Positions 46,901 through 56,071 are shown, numbered from the stretch's first letter. The stretch: 64,000 nucleotides of DNA from Brumicola pallidula DSM 14239 = ACAM 615 (GCF_000428905.1 NZ_KE386814.1:124001-188000), one strand, 5' to 3'. Notes: generated by a model not told the origin, from the letters alone. Numbers and translations are program-made.

Positions 46901-47126
46901 AGGTCCAGGATATGAATCACGAGCAGTTATCGGCATGGTTATTTTTGCTGGTGTTATTTTCTCAGCCTTTATGACATTGTTTATTGTTCCTACGGCGTAT
47001 GCATATCTAGCAAGAGGAACAGGATCCCCCGAGAAGCGCGCCAGAAAACTCAAACAACTTGAAGCTGAAGTGCCTTACAAGAAAGGGGAAAACGAGCTTA
47101 AGGACGAGGCGGGTATGCCTAAGTAG
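43989..47126 (+). CDS. RND family multidrug efflux permease
   Basis: Proton-driven inner membrane efflux pump of 1045 residues in the hydrophobe/amphiphile exporter branch, related to MexF/VexB-type proteins. It begins LSDVSVKRPVFASVVNLIL and has twelve membrane helices in two repeats. The proton-relay aspartates of helix 4 are in GLVVDDSIVVLENIYRR, and the helix 10 lysine region is LAAKNGILIVEF. Large periplasmic loops follow helices 1 and 7. A GGAGG ribosome site precedes the start. One repeat core reads Gly717-Val-Ser in DLGVSISEVGRTLE, a conserved periplasmic segment. Confidence 0.95.
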   Translation: MLLSDVSVKRPVFASVVNLILLVFGIVAISFLSLREYPDIDPPIVSVNTSYPGASAEIVETRITQLLEDRISGIEGMKNMTSSSRNGRSSITIEFNLSRDIDAASNDVRERVSRALANLPDQALPPEVSKSNSDEDVIVWYNLRSTNLNTMELTDYADRFIVDRLSTADGVARVQIGGGRTYAMKVSVDRNAMAARGITVGDIERVIRSENVELPAGRVESNERDFDVRVARSFLTPTDFANLTIKAGSDGFLIRLSEVATVELAAEDDETDFRGDGVNMIGLGIVKQSKANTLDVAKAAKAAIKRIADTLPSNIYFVESYDSSVFIEESINEVYNTLAIAMFMVIVVIYLFLGNIRATLIPAITVPVSLVAAFIVMYILGYSINLLTLLALVLAIGLVVDDSIVVLENIYRRIEMGEPPILAAYRGAREVGFAVIATTLVLVSVFLPLVFLEGNIGRLFTEFAIAITAAVVFSSFTALTLSPMLASKLLKKRERSSGFGKWIDVSFKKLELKYYNTLTTTIKQPIMILLMVVVSIVLLVQLQSKIPEEFVPREDRGNFFILMQAQEGASYESNARNLKVIEEILLPYKESGEAKRILVRTPGFGGSAGIAIVGAADWKSRERSTFDLMNEISGKLSQIPDVRAFAVMRSALGGGGLGRPVQFVLQGNTYEELITWRDIVMLKAAENPKLLRVDSDYKETSPQLLVNIDRDRAADLGVSISEVGRTLETMLGQRRVSTYLDRGQEYDVVLEGNEADYRSPSSIDNIYVRSDRTGQLIPMDNLLDISERATSNTLNRYNRMRAITISANLADDYTVGEALAFLENIVATELPIGVSIGYKGESQLYQESGSSFIFIFALALAVTYLVLAAQFESWIHPLVIMLTVPLALVGAYVGLYLADMSINIYSQIGLVMLIGLAAKNGILIVEFTNQLRDAGVEFEEALKKASMLRLRPIVMTGFTTVFSALPLVLAAGPGYESRAVIGMVIFAGVIFSAFMTLFIVPTAYAYLARGTGSPEKRARKLKQLEAEVPYKKGENELKDEAGMPK
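46137..46144 (+). repeat. AGGTGTGTC-type core inside the RND permease gene
   Basis: TTTAGGTGTGTCTATTTCC reads Leu-Gly-Val-Ser-Ile-Ser, in a stretch conserved among RND pumps, so it arose within the gene rather than by insertion. Confidence 0.7.
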
Positions 47127-47265
47127 ATGGCTATTGAATTGCTTGAACTCGTTATTAACTAGTGTTGTTCAGCGTCAAATAGACTAATTAAGCAAAGGTG
47201 CGCTGTTAAGGCCCACCTTTTTCTATGCTCTGCGAATTCGAAAATGTTTAATTAAGATATTTAAA

Positions 47266-47331
47266 CTAGACACACCTGTTAAGTAAAAATCAGCAAATAG
47301 GTGTGTCTAGTTTTAGCAAATAGGTGTGTCT
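47266..47331. repeat. Three AGGTGTGTC cores: inverted pair plus 23-bp direct duplication
   Basis: CTAGACACACCT and AGGTGTGTCTAG form a 12-bp stem (cores 47269-47276 and 47300-47307) between the convergent RND and rpoD genes. The segment AGCAAATAGGTGTGTCTAGT plus TTT is then repeated directly after 23 bases (core 47323-47330). Confidence 0.85.
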
Positions 47332-47374
47332 AGTTTTAGATTAAATTGATGTTTTTTGATTTTATAAAGGATAT

Positions 47375-47404
47375 AAAAAAAGCCCTAATTTTACTTAGGA
47401 CTTT
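47375..47404 (-). terminator. Rho-independent terminator of the rpoD operon
   Basis: On the minus strand AAAGTCCTAA pairs with TTAGGGCTTT across a short loop and is followed by a T-run. It lies 30 bases beyond the rpoD stop. Confidence 0.88.
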
Positions 47405-47433
47405 GATTTTTATGCTCAGCTAGCGAATGCTTA

Positions 47434-49260
47434 CTATTCGTCTAAGAAACTTCTTAGTTGCTCAGAACGGCTAGGGTGGCGCAGCTTACGTAGTGCCTTA
47501 GCTTCAATTTGTCTGATACGTTCGCGAGTAACGTCGAACTGCTTTCCTACTTCTTCCAAAGTGTGGTCAGTGTTCATATCAATACCAAATCGCATTCTCA
47601 GTACTTTAGCTTCACGTGCCGTTAGCCCAGCCAATACTTCTTGAGTCGCGTTCTTCAAGCTACCGCCAGTGGCAGAGTCAAGAGGCTGTATAATGGTACT
47701 GTCCTCAATGAAATCTCCCAAGTGCGAGTCTTCATCATCACCAATAGGTGTTTCCATGGAGATCGGCTCTTTGGCAATCTTGAGCACCTTGCGGACTTTG
47801 TCTTCCGGCATCAACATACGTTCTGACAATTCTTCCGGTGTTGGCTCTCTACCCATTTCTTGCAACATCTGACGTGAGATACGATTTAATTTATTAATCG
47901 TCTCAATCATGTGCACTGGGATCCGGATAGTTCTTGCTTGGTCAGCAATTGAGCGCGTAATTGCTTGTCGTATCCACCAAGTGGCATAAGTTGAAAACTT
48001 ATAACCGCGACGGTATTCAAATTTATCAACCGCCTTCATCAAACCAATATTACCTTCTTGGATGAGGTCCAAAAATTGTAAACCACGATTCGTGTATTTC
48101 TTCGCGATTGAGATAACCAAACGTAGGTTTGCTTCTACCATCTCTTTCTTCGCACGGCGTGCTTTAGCTTCGCCAATCGACATTCTGCGATTAATGTCTT
48201 TAATGTCTGGAATAATTAAACCAGTTTCAGCTTCAACAGCATTCATTTTGCTCACACTACGTTCAATTTCTTCCTTAAATTCAAGAAGCTTTTCAACGTA
48301 TGGTGCTTTGCCTTCTAATGCTTTGTAAAGCCAGTCTGTGCTAGTTTCGTTACCCGCAAAGGCTTTTATAAAGTCCTTTTTCGGCATTTTTGCATTCATA
48401 ACACAATATTTCATAATCAAACGTTCTTGAATACGAACTCTATCCATCATGCCGCGCATGTTTTTAACCATACGGTCGAATTGCTTAGGTATTAAACGAA
48501 ACTCTTTGAATACTTCACTAAGCTCATGTATTTCTTTACGTGATGCTTTGTGTGAGCGTCCTTTTACTGCAATTACACTCATTACTTTAGTGTATTGCTT
48601 ACGCAATGCAGTAAACTTTTCACGTGCTAGTTCAGGGTCAACGCCAGTGTCTTCTTCTTCCTCTTCCTCGTCGTCTGAATCGTCGTCTTCATCATCAAGT
48701 TCTTTTTGAGATAATTCAGATCCAATATGCGTCGCCGTAGGTGCTACATCCTGCTCGTTAGGGTCAACAAAACCGATGATAATATCGCTAATGCGAATCT
48801 CTTCAGCTTCATATAAATCCCACTGATCAAGCAGATAAGTAATCGCTTCTGGGTATTCCGCGACTGAGCACTGAACTTGGTTAATACCATCTTCAATGCG
48901 TTTAGCGATTTCAATTTCGCCCTCGCGTGTTAGTAATTCAACCGTACCCATTTCGCGCATGTACATGCGGACAGGATCGGTTGTGCGGCCGATTTCGCTT
49001 TCAACTGTGGCTAGCGCTTGAGCAGCGGCCTCAGCAACGTCTTCGTCGGCAGTTGATTCTTGCATAAGTAATTCGTCAGCGTCTGGCGCTGATTCGGAAA
49101 CCTTAATCCCCATATCGTTGATCATGCGAATAATATCTTCAATTTGATCAGAGTCAACAATGTTTTGAGGAAGGTGGTCGTTTACTTCGGCAAAGGTTAA
49201 GTAACCTTGGTCTTTGCCTTTTGCAATCAGGAGTTTTATCTGGGACTGCTTGCTTTGCAC
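47434..49260 (-). CDS. rpoD: RNA polymerase primary sigma factor RpoD (sigma-70)
   Basis: Housekeeping sigma factor of 608 residues. Region 1.1 begins [24 protein letters not shown] (in parts); a very acidic stretch ([16 protein letters not shown]-like, about residues 195-215) lies in the non-conserved insert. Region 2 reads [41 protein letters not shown] (in parts), and region 4 ends [32 protein letters not shown] (in parts). The start is GTG at 49260 with AAGG upstream. It is the last gene of the rpsU-yqeY-dnaG-rpoD order, 373 bases after dnaG. Confidence 0.98.
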   Translation of the reverse strand: MQSKQSQIKLLIAKGKDQGYLTFAEVNDHLPQNIVDSDQIEDIIRMINDMGIKVSESAPDADELLMQESTADEDVAEAAAQALATVESEIGRTTDPVRMYMREMGTVELLTREGEIEIAKRIEDGINQVQCSVAEYPEAITYLLDQWDLYEAEEIRISDIIIGFVDPNEQDVAPTATHIGSELSQKELDDEDDDSDDEEEEEEDTGVDPELAREKFTALRKQYTKVMSVIAVKGRSHKASRKEIHELSEVFKEFRLIPKQFDRMVKNMRGMMDRVRIQERLIMKYCVMNAKMPKKDFIKAFAGNETSTDWLYKALEGKAPYVEKLLEFKEEIERSVSKMNAVEAETGLIIPDIKDINRRMSIGEAKARRAKKEMVEANLRLVISIAKKYTNRGLQFLDLIQEGNIGLMKAVDKFEYRRGYKFSTYATWWIRQAITRSIADQARTIRIPVHMIETINKLNRISRQMLQEMGREPTPEELSERMLMPEDKVRKVLKIAKEPISMETPIGDDEDSHLGDFIEDSTIIQPLDSATGGSLKNATQEVLAGLTAREAKVLRMRFGIDMNTDHTLEEVGKQFDVTRERIRQIEAKALRKLRHPSRSEQLRSFLDE

Positions 49261-49633
49261 AATATACCTTACACTTAATTAGGAGTTGTTAAACGCGAAT
49301 AAGCTACCTTACAAAAACTAGCTTATTTTCAACCCGTTAAACGATACCAAGGATATAAACCCTCAGCTTACTTTATCGTAGCGTTTGCGAATTCATCAGT
49401 CTAACACGAAACGACTACTTTTGACTACATCTTGTTGTTTTCTTGCTTCAATTAATATGGGCTCAAATTGGCTCTTTTCAAGTGCATGCTTGATTATATT
49501 TTGGAACGTGAAAAGCCTCAAACCCACTAATTTCAGATACATTATTTATGCACTTGTTTAATATATCAGCTATCTCAATCAAAACAGAATGACTATCTAT
49601 ATTGGACTAAAAATAGCTGCGCATTTGGAACTA
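49261..49633 (-). other. 373-base gap upstream of rpoD
   Basis: No gene is seen. AATAAGCTA (49298-49306) and TAGCTTATT (49319-49327) form a 9-bp hairpin in the leader about 40 bases before the rpoD start. The length of the gap suggests that rpoD has its own promoters in addition to readthrough from dnaG, as in E. coli, but I could not assign a specific -35/-10 pair with confidence. Confidence 0.5.
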
Positions 49634-51403
49634 TTAATGCAACTTCTTCATTAACAAATTTAACTCTTGTTGCTCTTGTTCGGTTAATTCTGAAAATTTT
49701 GTTTTTGCGTTTAATTCATCAATGCGTGCTCTGAAGTGCCATTTAATTAAATTTTTAAAGCAATCCTTATAGAGTATTTTTACGTTAGTGTCCAAAGCCA
49801 CAACATCACTCTCTAATAGCTGAGAAAGGTGCTTGATATGCGGGTGCTCACGAAACGCTTCCAGCACCATACCTGTATTTGCCTTCGGGTTTTTATAACA
49901 ATAAGAATGCAAATCAATCAGTAAGGGGATCCCCGAAATTGCTGTATTTTTAAGTGGTGTTAGTTTCACATTCGGGCACTCTGAGGCTAGGCTTGGTGAA
50001 TCCATCAGTAATCTGAGCATCATACGAAGCGGTGATTGCTTTATTCTTTGAGGAGCTTGGTAATCAATCTTTCGTGGTGCCTTGCGACTATTCGCATTTT
50101 TAATGTCTCGAGCTAATGTTTCTTTAGCTTCTTCACCAAATAATTTACTAAGATCGAACATCAATAATTCGCGCTGATTCTGACCTTGAATTTTCCCTAT
50201 CAAAGGCATTGCTTCTGCTTTTAGCGCAGACTTTCCTTCATTAGAACCAACAGAATGTCGTTGCAACAAATTATCAAAAAAGAATTTTGATAACGGTACA
50301 GCCTTGCTTAACAAATCCTCGAACGCCTCTTTTCCTATCTTTCTAACCATTGTATCGGGGTCTTCACCATCGGGCAGAAATAAGAACTTCATACCCACGC
50401 CGTCTTTTAAAAATGGCAGGGCGTTTTCAAGTGCGCGCCATGCCGCCTCGCGACCGGCTCTGTCACCGTCATAACAACAAACAATTTCAGCCGTCGATTT
50501 GAACATGGCTTGAATGTGTTCAGGTGTGGTTGCGGTGCCTAATGCGGCAACAGCATAATGGATGTCAAATTGACTTAATGCCACCACATCCATGTATCCT
50601 TCAACCACCAATAAGCGCTCAAGCTTGCGATTATTCTGGCGTGCTTGATACAAACCGAAAAGCTCAAAGCCTTTGTGAAATATGGGTGTTTCTGGGCTAT
50701 TTAGGTATTTAGGGCCATCGTCTTGCATGACGCGCCCGCCAAATCCAACAACGCGGCCTCGCTTATCTCTAATTGGAAACATAACGCGGTTGCGGAAAAA
50801 ATCAAAGCGACGTTTATTGTCATTCTCTGAAATCAACTTTAGCTCAAGTAGCCGTGATTGCTTATGCTCATCAGTGCCAAACGTTTTTAATACCGAATCC
50901 CACTCGGGTGGTGCAAAGCCCATGTCCCATGCTTTGACAACATCGCCGCTCAATCCTCGACCCTTTAGGTATTCGATGACTTCAGGCGCTTGAGAATGGT
51001 GCTTCAACTGATGCTGAAAATATCGAGTAACCGACTCCATTAATTGATAGTCATGTTCACGCTGACTTTTTTGTTGGGCAGTCGGTGCTGGTGCTCCGCC
51101 CTTTTCTCGCGGAACATCAACCCCGTAGGTTTTTGCAAGTTCCTCTATTGCTTCTGGGAACTCTAAGCGGTCGAACTCCATTAAGAAGCTCACCACATTG
51201 CCTTTTGCGCCACAACCAAAGCAATAATAGAACTGCTTATCCTGACTCACAGAAAAAGAAGGGCTTTTTTCATTATGAAAAGGACAACAGGCTTGATGAT
51301 TTTTACCTGCTTTCTTGAGTTTTACCCGCGCATCAATAATATCGACAATATCACTTCGAGCGATAAGATCATCAATGAAGTCGCGAGGAATACGGCCAGC
51401 CAT
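49634..51403 (-). CDS. dnaG: DNA primase DnaG
   Basis: Synthesises RNA primers for replication. The 589 residues show the N-terminal zinc-binding domain (CCPFHNEKSPSFSVS and YYCFGCGAKGN), the TOPRIM catalytic core (LLVVEGYMDVVAL with the catalytic Glu, YDGDRAGREAAWRAL with the DxD-type acidic residues) and a C-terminal helicase-binding domain. Length agrees with E. coli DnaG (581). It begins four bases after the yqeY stop, indicating cotranscription. Confidence 0.98.
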   Translation of the reverse strand: MAGRIPRDFIDDLIARSDIVDIIDARVKLKKAGKNHQACCPFHNEKSPSFSVSQDKQFYYCFGCGAKGNVVSFLMEFDRLEFPEAIEELAKTYGVDVPREKGGAPAPTAQQKSQREHDYQLMESVTRYFQHQLKHHSQAPEVIEYLKGRGLSGDVVKAWDMGFAPPEWDSVLKTFGTDEHKQSRLLELKLISENDNKRRFDFFRNRVMFPIRDKRGRVVGFGGRVMQDDGPKYLNSPETPIFHKGFELFGLYQARQNNRKLERLLVVEGYMDVVALSQFDIHYAVAALGTATTPEHIQAMFKSTAEIVCCYDGDRAGREAAWRALENALPFLKDGVGMKFLFLPDGEDPDTMVRKIGKEAFEDLLSKAVPLSKFFFDNLLQRHSVGSNEGKSALKAEAMPLIGKIQGQNQRELLMFDLSKLFGEEAKETLARDIKNANSRKAPRKIDYQAPQRIKQSPLRMMLRLLMDSPSLASECPNVKLTPLKNTAISGIPLLIDLHSYCYKNPKANTGMVLEAFREHPHIKHLSQLLESDVVALDTNVKILYKDCFKNLIKWHFRARIDELNAKTKFSELTEQEQQELNLLMKKLH

Positions 51404-51407
51404 ATAT

Positions 51408-51851
51408 CTAAGCTAATTTAGCTTTAATACTACCGCTCAATGCACCCATGTCAGCGCGGCCAGTTACTTTCGGCTTTAGCCAACCCATCACTTTACCCAT
51501 GTCCTGCATCGATGCAGCACCAGTGGCGGCCATTGCATCGTCAATTAATGCATTGATTTCGTCGGCAGTTAATGGCTGTGGTAAGTATTTCGTTATAACG
51601 ACGATCTCTGCTTCTTCAATGTCTACTAAGTCTTGACGACCCGCAGCCCTGAATGGCGTAATAGATTCATTGCGCTGCTTAACCATCTTGGTCAATATAG
51701 CAAGAACATCGGTATCGTTTAACTCGATACGCTCATCTACTTCGCGTTGTTTTACCGCAGCAAGAGCCATTCTCAATGTTTTTAGCGTCAATTTGTCTTT
51801 GGCGCGCATTGCATCTTTTTGAGCTTCTTTTAATGTTTCTAATAAAGTCAT
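51408..51851 (-). CDS. yqeY: YqeY/GatB-related domain protein
   Basis: A 147-residue cytoplasmic protein of the YqeY family, related to the tRNA-binding C-terminal domain of GatB. It often sits between rpsU and dnaG in Proteobacteria, as here. The family landmarks are LRMALAAVKQREVDER, MVKQRNESITPFRAAGRQDLV (in parts) and the end VMGWLKPKVTGRADMG. It may influence tRNA amidation or translation, but its role is not established. Confidence 0.93.
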   Translation of the reverse strand: MTLLETLKEAQKDAMRAKDKLTLKTLRMALAAVKQREVDERIELNDTDVLAILTKMVKQRNESITPFRAAGRQDLVDIEEAEIVVITKYLPQPLTADEINALIDDAMAATGAASMQDMGKVMGWLKPKVTGRADMGALSGSIKAKLA

Positions 51852-51890
51852 CGTTATATTCCCCTGATATATTTGCGGTTGGCAGAAACA

Positions 51891-51919
51891 AAAACGGACG
51901 TCATAAAGACGCCCGTTTT
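51891..51919 (-). terminator. Hairpin between rpsU and yqeY
   Basis: On the minus strand AAAACGGGCGTC pairs with GACGTCCGTTTT with one G-T wobble, followed by a T-run. It likely attenuates transcription between the highly expressed rpsU and the rest of the operon. Confidence 0.85.
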
Positions 51920-51961
51920 GAATTTAATTGGTTCGAGACCAGTTAAGTTCTGCTCTACAAG

Positions 51962-52177
51962 TTAGTACAATCTGACTCGACGTGCGTTCTCGCGAGCTAA
52001 CTTCTTCATGTGACGCTTTTTAGCAGCAGCTTTCTTGCGCTTGCGTTCCCAAGTTGGCTTTTCAAAAAATTCGCGACGGCGAACTTCAGATAGTACACCC
52101 GCTTTCTCACATGAACGTTTGAAGCGTCTTAGCGCAATATCAAACGGTTCGTTATCTCTTACTTTCACGATTGGCAT
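51962..52177 (-). CDS. rpsU: 30S ribosomal protein S21
   Basis: Small basic ribosomal protein of 71 residues, the same length as E. coli S21. It begins [21 protein letters not shown]-like sequence and ends with the Lys/Arg-rich tail that contacts rRNA. It is the promoter-proximal gene of the macromolecular synthesis operon (ribosome, replication and transcription initiation), divergent from tsaD as is usual. Confidence 0.98.
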   Translation of the reverse strand: MPIVKVRDNEPFDIALRRFKRSCEKAGVLSEVRRREFFEKPTWERKRKKAAAKKRHMKKLARENARRVRLY

Positions 52178-52426
52178 TAATTCATCACCTTAAGATGTTT
52201 TATCTACCAGGTATGTTTTATTACCCGGGCTTAAAAATGGTGCGGAATACTAAAACTTTTACAATTACTTGTAAAGAGATTTAGTAGAAAAATATTTGCG
52301 TTACTTGGTTTTCCGACAGCGATGCGCAGTATATACTAGCAAATCACCGATTGCACTGTGATCGTTGGCTATTTTAGCGCTTTTTTGATTGTTACTTCGT
52401 AAGTAACTGAAACCATTACAAAGCTA

Positions 52427-52517
52427 TTTCAAGCGCATATTTCAAGCGCATATTTCAAACGCGTATTTCAAACGCGTATTTCAAACTGGTATTTTAAAAG
52501 CGTATTTCAAAACGTCT
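52427..52517. repeat. Seven-copy 13-bp tandem repeat between rpsU and tsaD
   Basis: Seven consecutive 13-bp units, starting TTTCAAGCGCATA (two identical), TTTCAAACGCGTA (two identical) and then three diverged copies, fill the last part of the 372-base rpsU-tsaD gap. Unlike the other arrays no AGGTGTGTC core is attached. It lies where the tsaD promoter would be expected. The rest of the gap, 52178-52426, should hold the rpsU promoter and leader; no gene is seen. Confidence 0.88.
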
Positions 52518-52549
52518 TTTAAAGGATTATTTTTTTACTGAGTATTTAC

Positions 52550-53563
52550 ATGAAAATTCTAGGCATCGAAACATCCTGTGACGAAACAGGTGTGGCTATT
52601 TATGACACTGACAGTGGCTTGTTATCTCACGAACTCTACAGCCAAGTTAAATTGCATGCTGATTACGGGGGCGTTGTGCCTGAGCTAGCATCTCGCGATC
52701 ACGTTCGAAAAATTGTGCCTTTAATCAAGCGCACGATTGCAAGCGCTGGACTCAGTTCGAATGAGATTGACGGTGTTGCCTTTACGCGTGGGCCTGGCTT
52801 AGTAGGGGCATTGCTTGTGGGGTCTTCAGTGGGTCGCAGTTTAGCCTACGCTTGGGGAGTGCCTGCGGTTGGTGTACACCATATGGAGGGACACTTACTG
52901 GCCCCAATGTTGGATGATAATCCGCCACCATTTCCCTTTATTGCTTTGTTGGTGTCTGGCGGCCACAGCATGATTGTCGATGTTCAAGGGATTGGTCAAT
53001 ACACCGTTCTAGGTGAATCATTAGATGATGCCGCGGGAGAAGCATTCGATAAAACAGCAAAGCTCCTTGGCCTCGATTATCCTGGCGGTCCTTTGTTAGC
53101 AAAGTTAGCTGAAAAAGGCCAACCCGGTCACTACAAGTTCCCTAGACCTATGACTGACCGTCCTGGTTTAGACATGAGCTTTAGTGGATTAAAAACATTC
53201 GCAGCAAATACAATTCGAGCTTGTGATGGCGCCGACCAAACAAAAGCCAACATTGCTTATGCATTTCAAGACGCGGTGGTGGATACGTTATTGATCAAAT
53301 GTCAGCGTGCATTAAAGCAAACCAATCAAAAACGTTTAGTGATTGCTGGCGGTGTTAGCGCAAATAAGCAGCTTAGAGCCACGTTACAAGATTTGAACCG
53401 CCGTAAGGGGATCGACGTGTATTATCCTGCTTTTGAATATTGCACAGATAATGGGGCCATGATCGCGTATGCAGGAGCGCAACGTTTATTAGCCGGTGAG
53501 TCTGAAGGTTTGGATACGAAAGCGATGCCAAGATGGCCTCTGGATTCTCTACAAGCTATATAA
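52550..53563 (+). CDS. tsaD: tRNA N6-threonylcarbamoyladenosine transferase subunit TsaD
   Basis: Catalytic subunit that, with TsaB and TsaE, makes t6A37 on tRNAs reading ANN codons. The 337-residue length equals that of E. coli TsaD. Its metal-binding histidines are His111 and His115 in [11 protein letters not shown]. The ASKHA ATP-binding motifs are [13 protein letters not shown] at the N-terminus, LVSGGHSM, and [13 protein letters not shown]. There is no clear ribosome site, and the start follows closely on the tandem array. Confidence 0.97.
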   Translation: MKILGIETSCDETGVAIYDTDSGLLSHELYSQVKLHADYGGVVPELASRDHVRKIVPLIKRTIASAGLSSNEIDGVAFTRGPGLVGALLVGSSVGRSLAYAWGVPAVGVHHMEGHLLAPMLDDNPPPFPFIALLVSGGHSMIVDVQGIGQYTVLGESLDDAAGEAFDKTAKLLGLDYPGGPLLAKLAEKGQPGHYKFPRPMTDRPGLDMSFSGLKTFAANTIRACDGADQTKANIAYAFQDAVVDTLLIKCQRALKQTNQKRLVIAGGVSANKQLRATLQDLNRRKGIDVYYPAFEYCTDNGAMIAYAGAQRLLAGESEGLDTKAMPRWPLDSLQAI

Positions 53564-53685
53564 TAGATTTTAGGCGGACCACAAGACGCTTTCGCTTAAA
53601 TTATTGAGCTAAAATGACTAATGAAATATGGTCGCAATCTTACGTGAATTAGTTAATTGCCTTCGGTATGTATACTGTTTTCACA

Positions 53686-54288
53686 TTATTCATTAACGTT
53701 GCCCTTTTTCCATATTTTACTTTCTTTACCGCCAAGTAGGCGTCTAATATTATCTCGATGCTGCCAAATGATCAGGGCCGACAACATGATTACGGGATAG
53801 ACGTAGTCAGGCTTAAAAAGCAGGGTGTAAATAGGAGCAAGCGTGACGGTAACGATAGCAGCGAGTGATGAATAGCCGGTCAGTATAACGACTAATAGCC
53901 ATGTTCCTAGCAATAGGCCAGCTAAATTAAAGTCTAAGGAAATTAAACATCCTAAGGCAGTTGCTACGCCTTTACCGCCTTTGAATTTAAAAAATACGGG
54001 GTACATGTGGCCGAGGCAAGCAGCGATAGCAATAACACCAATCGATATAGCATCAACACCGAATAGAAACGCCGCATAAACACTCACGGTTCCTTTCAAT
54101 ATATCAAAGACTAAGACGATAACCGCAGCGAAAGGGCCTGCAATACGCAAAACATTAGTTGCCCCGGGATTTCCTGAGCCCTGAGTTCGTGGGTCGCCTT
54201 TACCAAAAAGATAGCTAACCATAATCGCACTGGACACGGAACCTAACATATATGCGGCAAAAATCATCATCAGCGTGAATGAAATCAT
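53686..54288 (-). CDS. plsY: Glycerol-3-phosphate acyltransferase PlsY
   Basis: Inner membrane enzyme that transfers the acyl group from acyl-phosphate to glycerol 3-phosphate, the first step of phospholipid synthesis. The start at 54288 (MISFTLMMIFAAYMLGS) is preferred over the open-frame start 12 codons earlier, giving about 200 residues. The three catalytic loop motifs are present: SGNPGATN, KGGKGVATALG and HRDNIRRLLGGKE. Several hydrophobic helices lie between. It is divergent from folB with 83 bases between. Confidence 0.95.
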   Translation of the reverse strand: MISFTLMMIFAAYMLGSVSSAIMVSYLFGKGDPRTQGSGNPGATNVLRIAGPFAAVIVLVFDILKGTVSVYAAFLFGVDAISIGVIAIAACLGHMYPVFFKFKGGKGVATALGCLISLDFNLAGLLLGTWLLVVILTGYSSLAAIVTVTLAPIYTLLFKPDYVYPVIMLSALIIWQHRDNIRRLLGGKESKIWKKGNVNE

Positions 54289-54371
54289 ATACTTGGTCCC
54301 TGTGTTGCGGTTACACTTAATCATACATTACTAGAAGGTGAAAAAAATCGCTAGCCGATTAAGTTATTGTC

Positions 54372-54725
54372 ATGGATTTAGTTAAAATACAGGGCTTAAC
54401 CGTCCACGCACTTATTGGTGTTTTTGAGTTCGAAAGGCACGCAAAACAGAGGCTCATACTGGATGTCGATATGGTTACTGACCTAGAGTTGGCGGCCAGT
54501 ACCGATGATGTCAACAATACGATCGACTACGGCAAGGTTGCTCAGCGCTTAGCTGAGCTCGCTGATGGGTCGTCCTACTTTTTACTCGAAGCGTTGGCAA
54601 AAGAAATGCTCGATATGATATTTGCAGAATTCAACCCGCAAAAAGTCACGCTCACTGTTAACAAGCCGGATATTCTAAAAGAAGCGGTAAATGTCGCTAT
54701 TAGTATGACCAGAGAGCGCAGTTAG
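54372..54725 (+). CDS. folB: Dihydroneopterin aldolase FolB
   Basis: Folate pathway enzyme that splits dihydroneopterin into 6-hydroxymethyl-dihydropterin and glycolaldehyde. The 117-residue length is typical. Motifs: LTVHALIGVFEFERHAKQ, where the glutamate contacts the pterin, and NTIDYGKVAQRLAEL, with LLEALAKEMLDMI later. Its TAG stop shares a base with the GTG start of folK (TAGTG), so the two are translationally coupled. Confidence 0.96.
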   Translation: MDLVKIQGLTVHALIGVFEFERHAKQRLILDVDMVTDLELAASTDDVNNTIDYGKVAQRLAELADGSSYFLLEALAKEMLDMIFAEFNPQKVTLTVNKPDILKEAVNVAISMTRERS

Positions 54726-55228
54726 TGTCTCATTTTATACTTATTAGTGTGGGCTCTAATATCGATAAAACGGCGAACACCAATGCCGGGCTTAATGGCA
54801 TTGCTGAGGCTTTTGACAATGTGCAGCTTTCGCCAGTCTATGAAAGTGAATCTGTTGGTTTTAAAGGCGATACATTTTTTAATTTAGTCGTGTCTGCTCA
54901 AACTGATGCCAGCGTTAAACGAGTTTGTGAAATACTAAAAAAAATTGAAGATGAAAATGGTCGAATTCGAGGAACGCAAAAATTTGCACCGCGAACCCTC
55001 GACCTCGATTTATTGATCTTTGATGAGCGTGTCATCGATAAGCCTATTATTTTACCCCGTGATGAAATTCTCTATAATGCTTTTGTATTGAGGCCGCTAG
55101 CTGACTTAGTACCAAAGCACATTCATCCCGTGGTGAAAAAAACTTATCAAACCCTATGGCAGCAGTACGACAAGCAAAAACAAAACTTGTGGGTTGCTGA
55201 CTATGCGTGGAGCAATACCCGGAAATGA
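54725..55228 (+). CDS. folK: 6-hydroxymethyl-7,8-dihydropterin pyrophosphokinase FolK
   Basis: Transfers pyrophosphate from ATP to hydroxymethyl-dihydropterin, the step after FolB. It has 167 residues with a GTG start overlapping the folB stop. Motifs: LISVGSNID, SPVYESESVGFKGDTFFNLVV (in parts), and RTLDLDLLIFDERV with the magnesium-binding aspartates. The stop overlaps the start of uppP as ATGA, making a tight three-gene operon. Confidence 0.96.
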   Translation: MSHFILISVGSNIDKTANTNAGLNGIAEAFDNVQLSPVYESESVGFKGDTFFNLVVSAQTDASVKRVCEILKKIEDENGRIRGTQKFAPRTLDLDLLIFDERVIDKPIILPRDEILYNAFVLRPLADLVPKHIHPVVKKTYQTLWQQYDKQKQNLWVADYAWSNTRK

Positions 55229-56025
55229 CGTTTTTTGAAATAATTATTCTTGCGATAATTCAGGGTTTAACTGAATTTTTACCTATTTCTAGTTCCGCTC
55301 ACCTTATTTTACCCGCCGAAATTCTAGGTTGGCGCGAGCAAGGTTTGGCGTTTGACGTTGCTGTGCATGTGGGTAGCTTACTTGCAGTTATGATTTATTT
55401 AAGAAGTGATATTGCAAAGCTAACTGTTGCTTGGTTTTCGACTGGCTTTAGTCGCCAACAAACAACAGAAAGTAAGTTAGCTTGGTGGATAATTGTTGCT
55501 ACCATTCCAGGTGTCATTTTTGGTTACTTAATGAAAGATTTTATTGCCGAAAATTTACGCGTTGCAATCGTCATCGCAATCACGACTATCGTATTTGGTT
55601 TATTACTTTGGTATGCGGATATAACCGCAAAACAAACAAAAAAGATTGAAAATATTGGTCTCAAAGAAGCTGTTATCATTGGCTTGGCTCAAGCGGTTGC
55701 AATTATTCCAGGCACGTCTCGTTCAGGTATTACTATGACCGCGGGACTCATGCTTGGACTGGACCGAGAAAGTACGGCAAAATTTTCGTTTTTACTTTCC
55801 ATACCGATCATTTTAGGTGCCGGTTTGTTTTCGGTATTGGGCTTGTTAGAAAGTGTCGCTAAAGTCAACTGGAATGAGTTGTTTTATGGTGCTGCTTTTT
55901 CCTTTGTTGCTGCTTATTTATGTATATTCTTGTTTTTAAATTGGATTTCTAAAATAGGAATGTTGCCATTCGTTATTTATCGATTGGTATTAGGTTTCGT
56001 ATTGTTATACATAGTTTTGGGTTAA
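55225..56025 (+). CDS. uppP: Undecaprenyl-diphosphatase UppP (BacA)
   Basis: Inner membrane phosphatase that recycles undecaprenyl diphosphate for cell-wall synthesis. The start at 55225 overlaps the folK TGA (ATGA) and begins MTFFEIIILAIIQGLTEFLP, the usual N-terminus; the earlier in-frame start is rejected. Catalytic motifs are LTEFLPISSSAHL and IIPGTSRSGITMTAGLMLG. Eight or so membrane helices are visible. About 266 residues, matching E. coli (273). Confidence 0.97.
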   Translation: MTFFEIIILAIIQGLTEFLPISSSAHLILPAEILGWREQGLAFDVAVHVGSLLAVMIYLRSDIAKLTVAWFSTGFSRQQTTESKLAWWIIVATIPGVIFGYLMKDFIAENLRVAIVIAITTIVFGLLLWYADITAKQTKKIENIGLKEAVIIGLAQAVAIIPGTSRSGITMTAGLMLGLDRESTAKFSFLLSIPIILGAGLFSVLGLLESVAKVNWNELFYGAAFSFVAAYLCIFLFLNWISKIGMLPFVIYRLVLGFVLLYIVLG

Positions 56026-56071
56026 TTTATATACCCAAATTAGTCAATCGTTTACCAAAAGGGCTGTTAGT

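Noticed and set aside
48449-48709. Plus-strand frame ending in a serine run
   Set aside because: It is the antisense of the acidic stretch of rpoD, which yields serine-rich artefacts.
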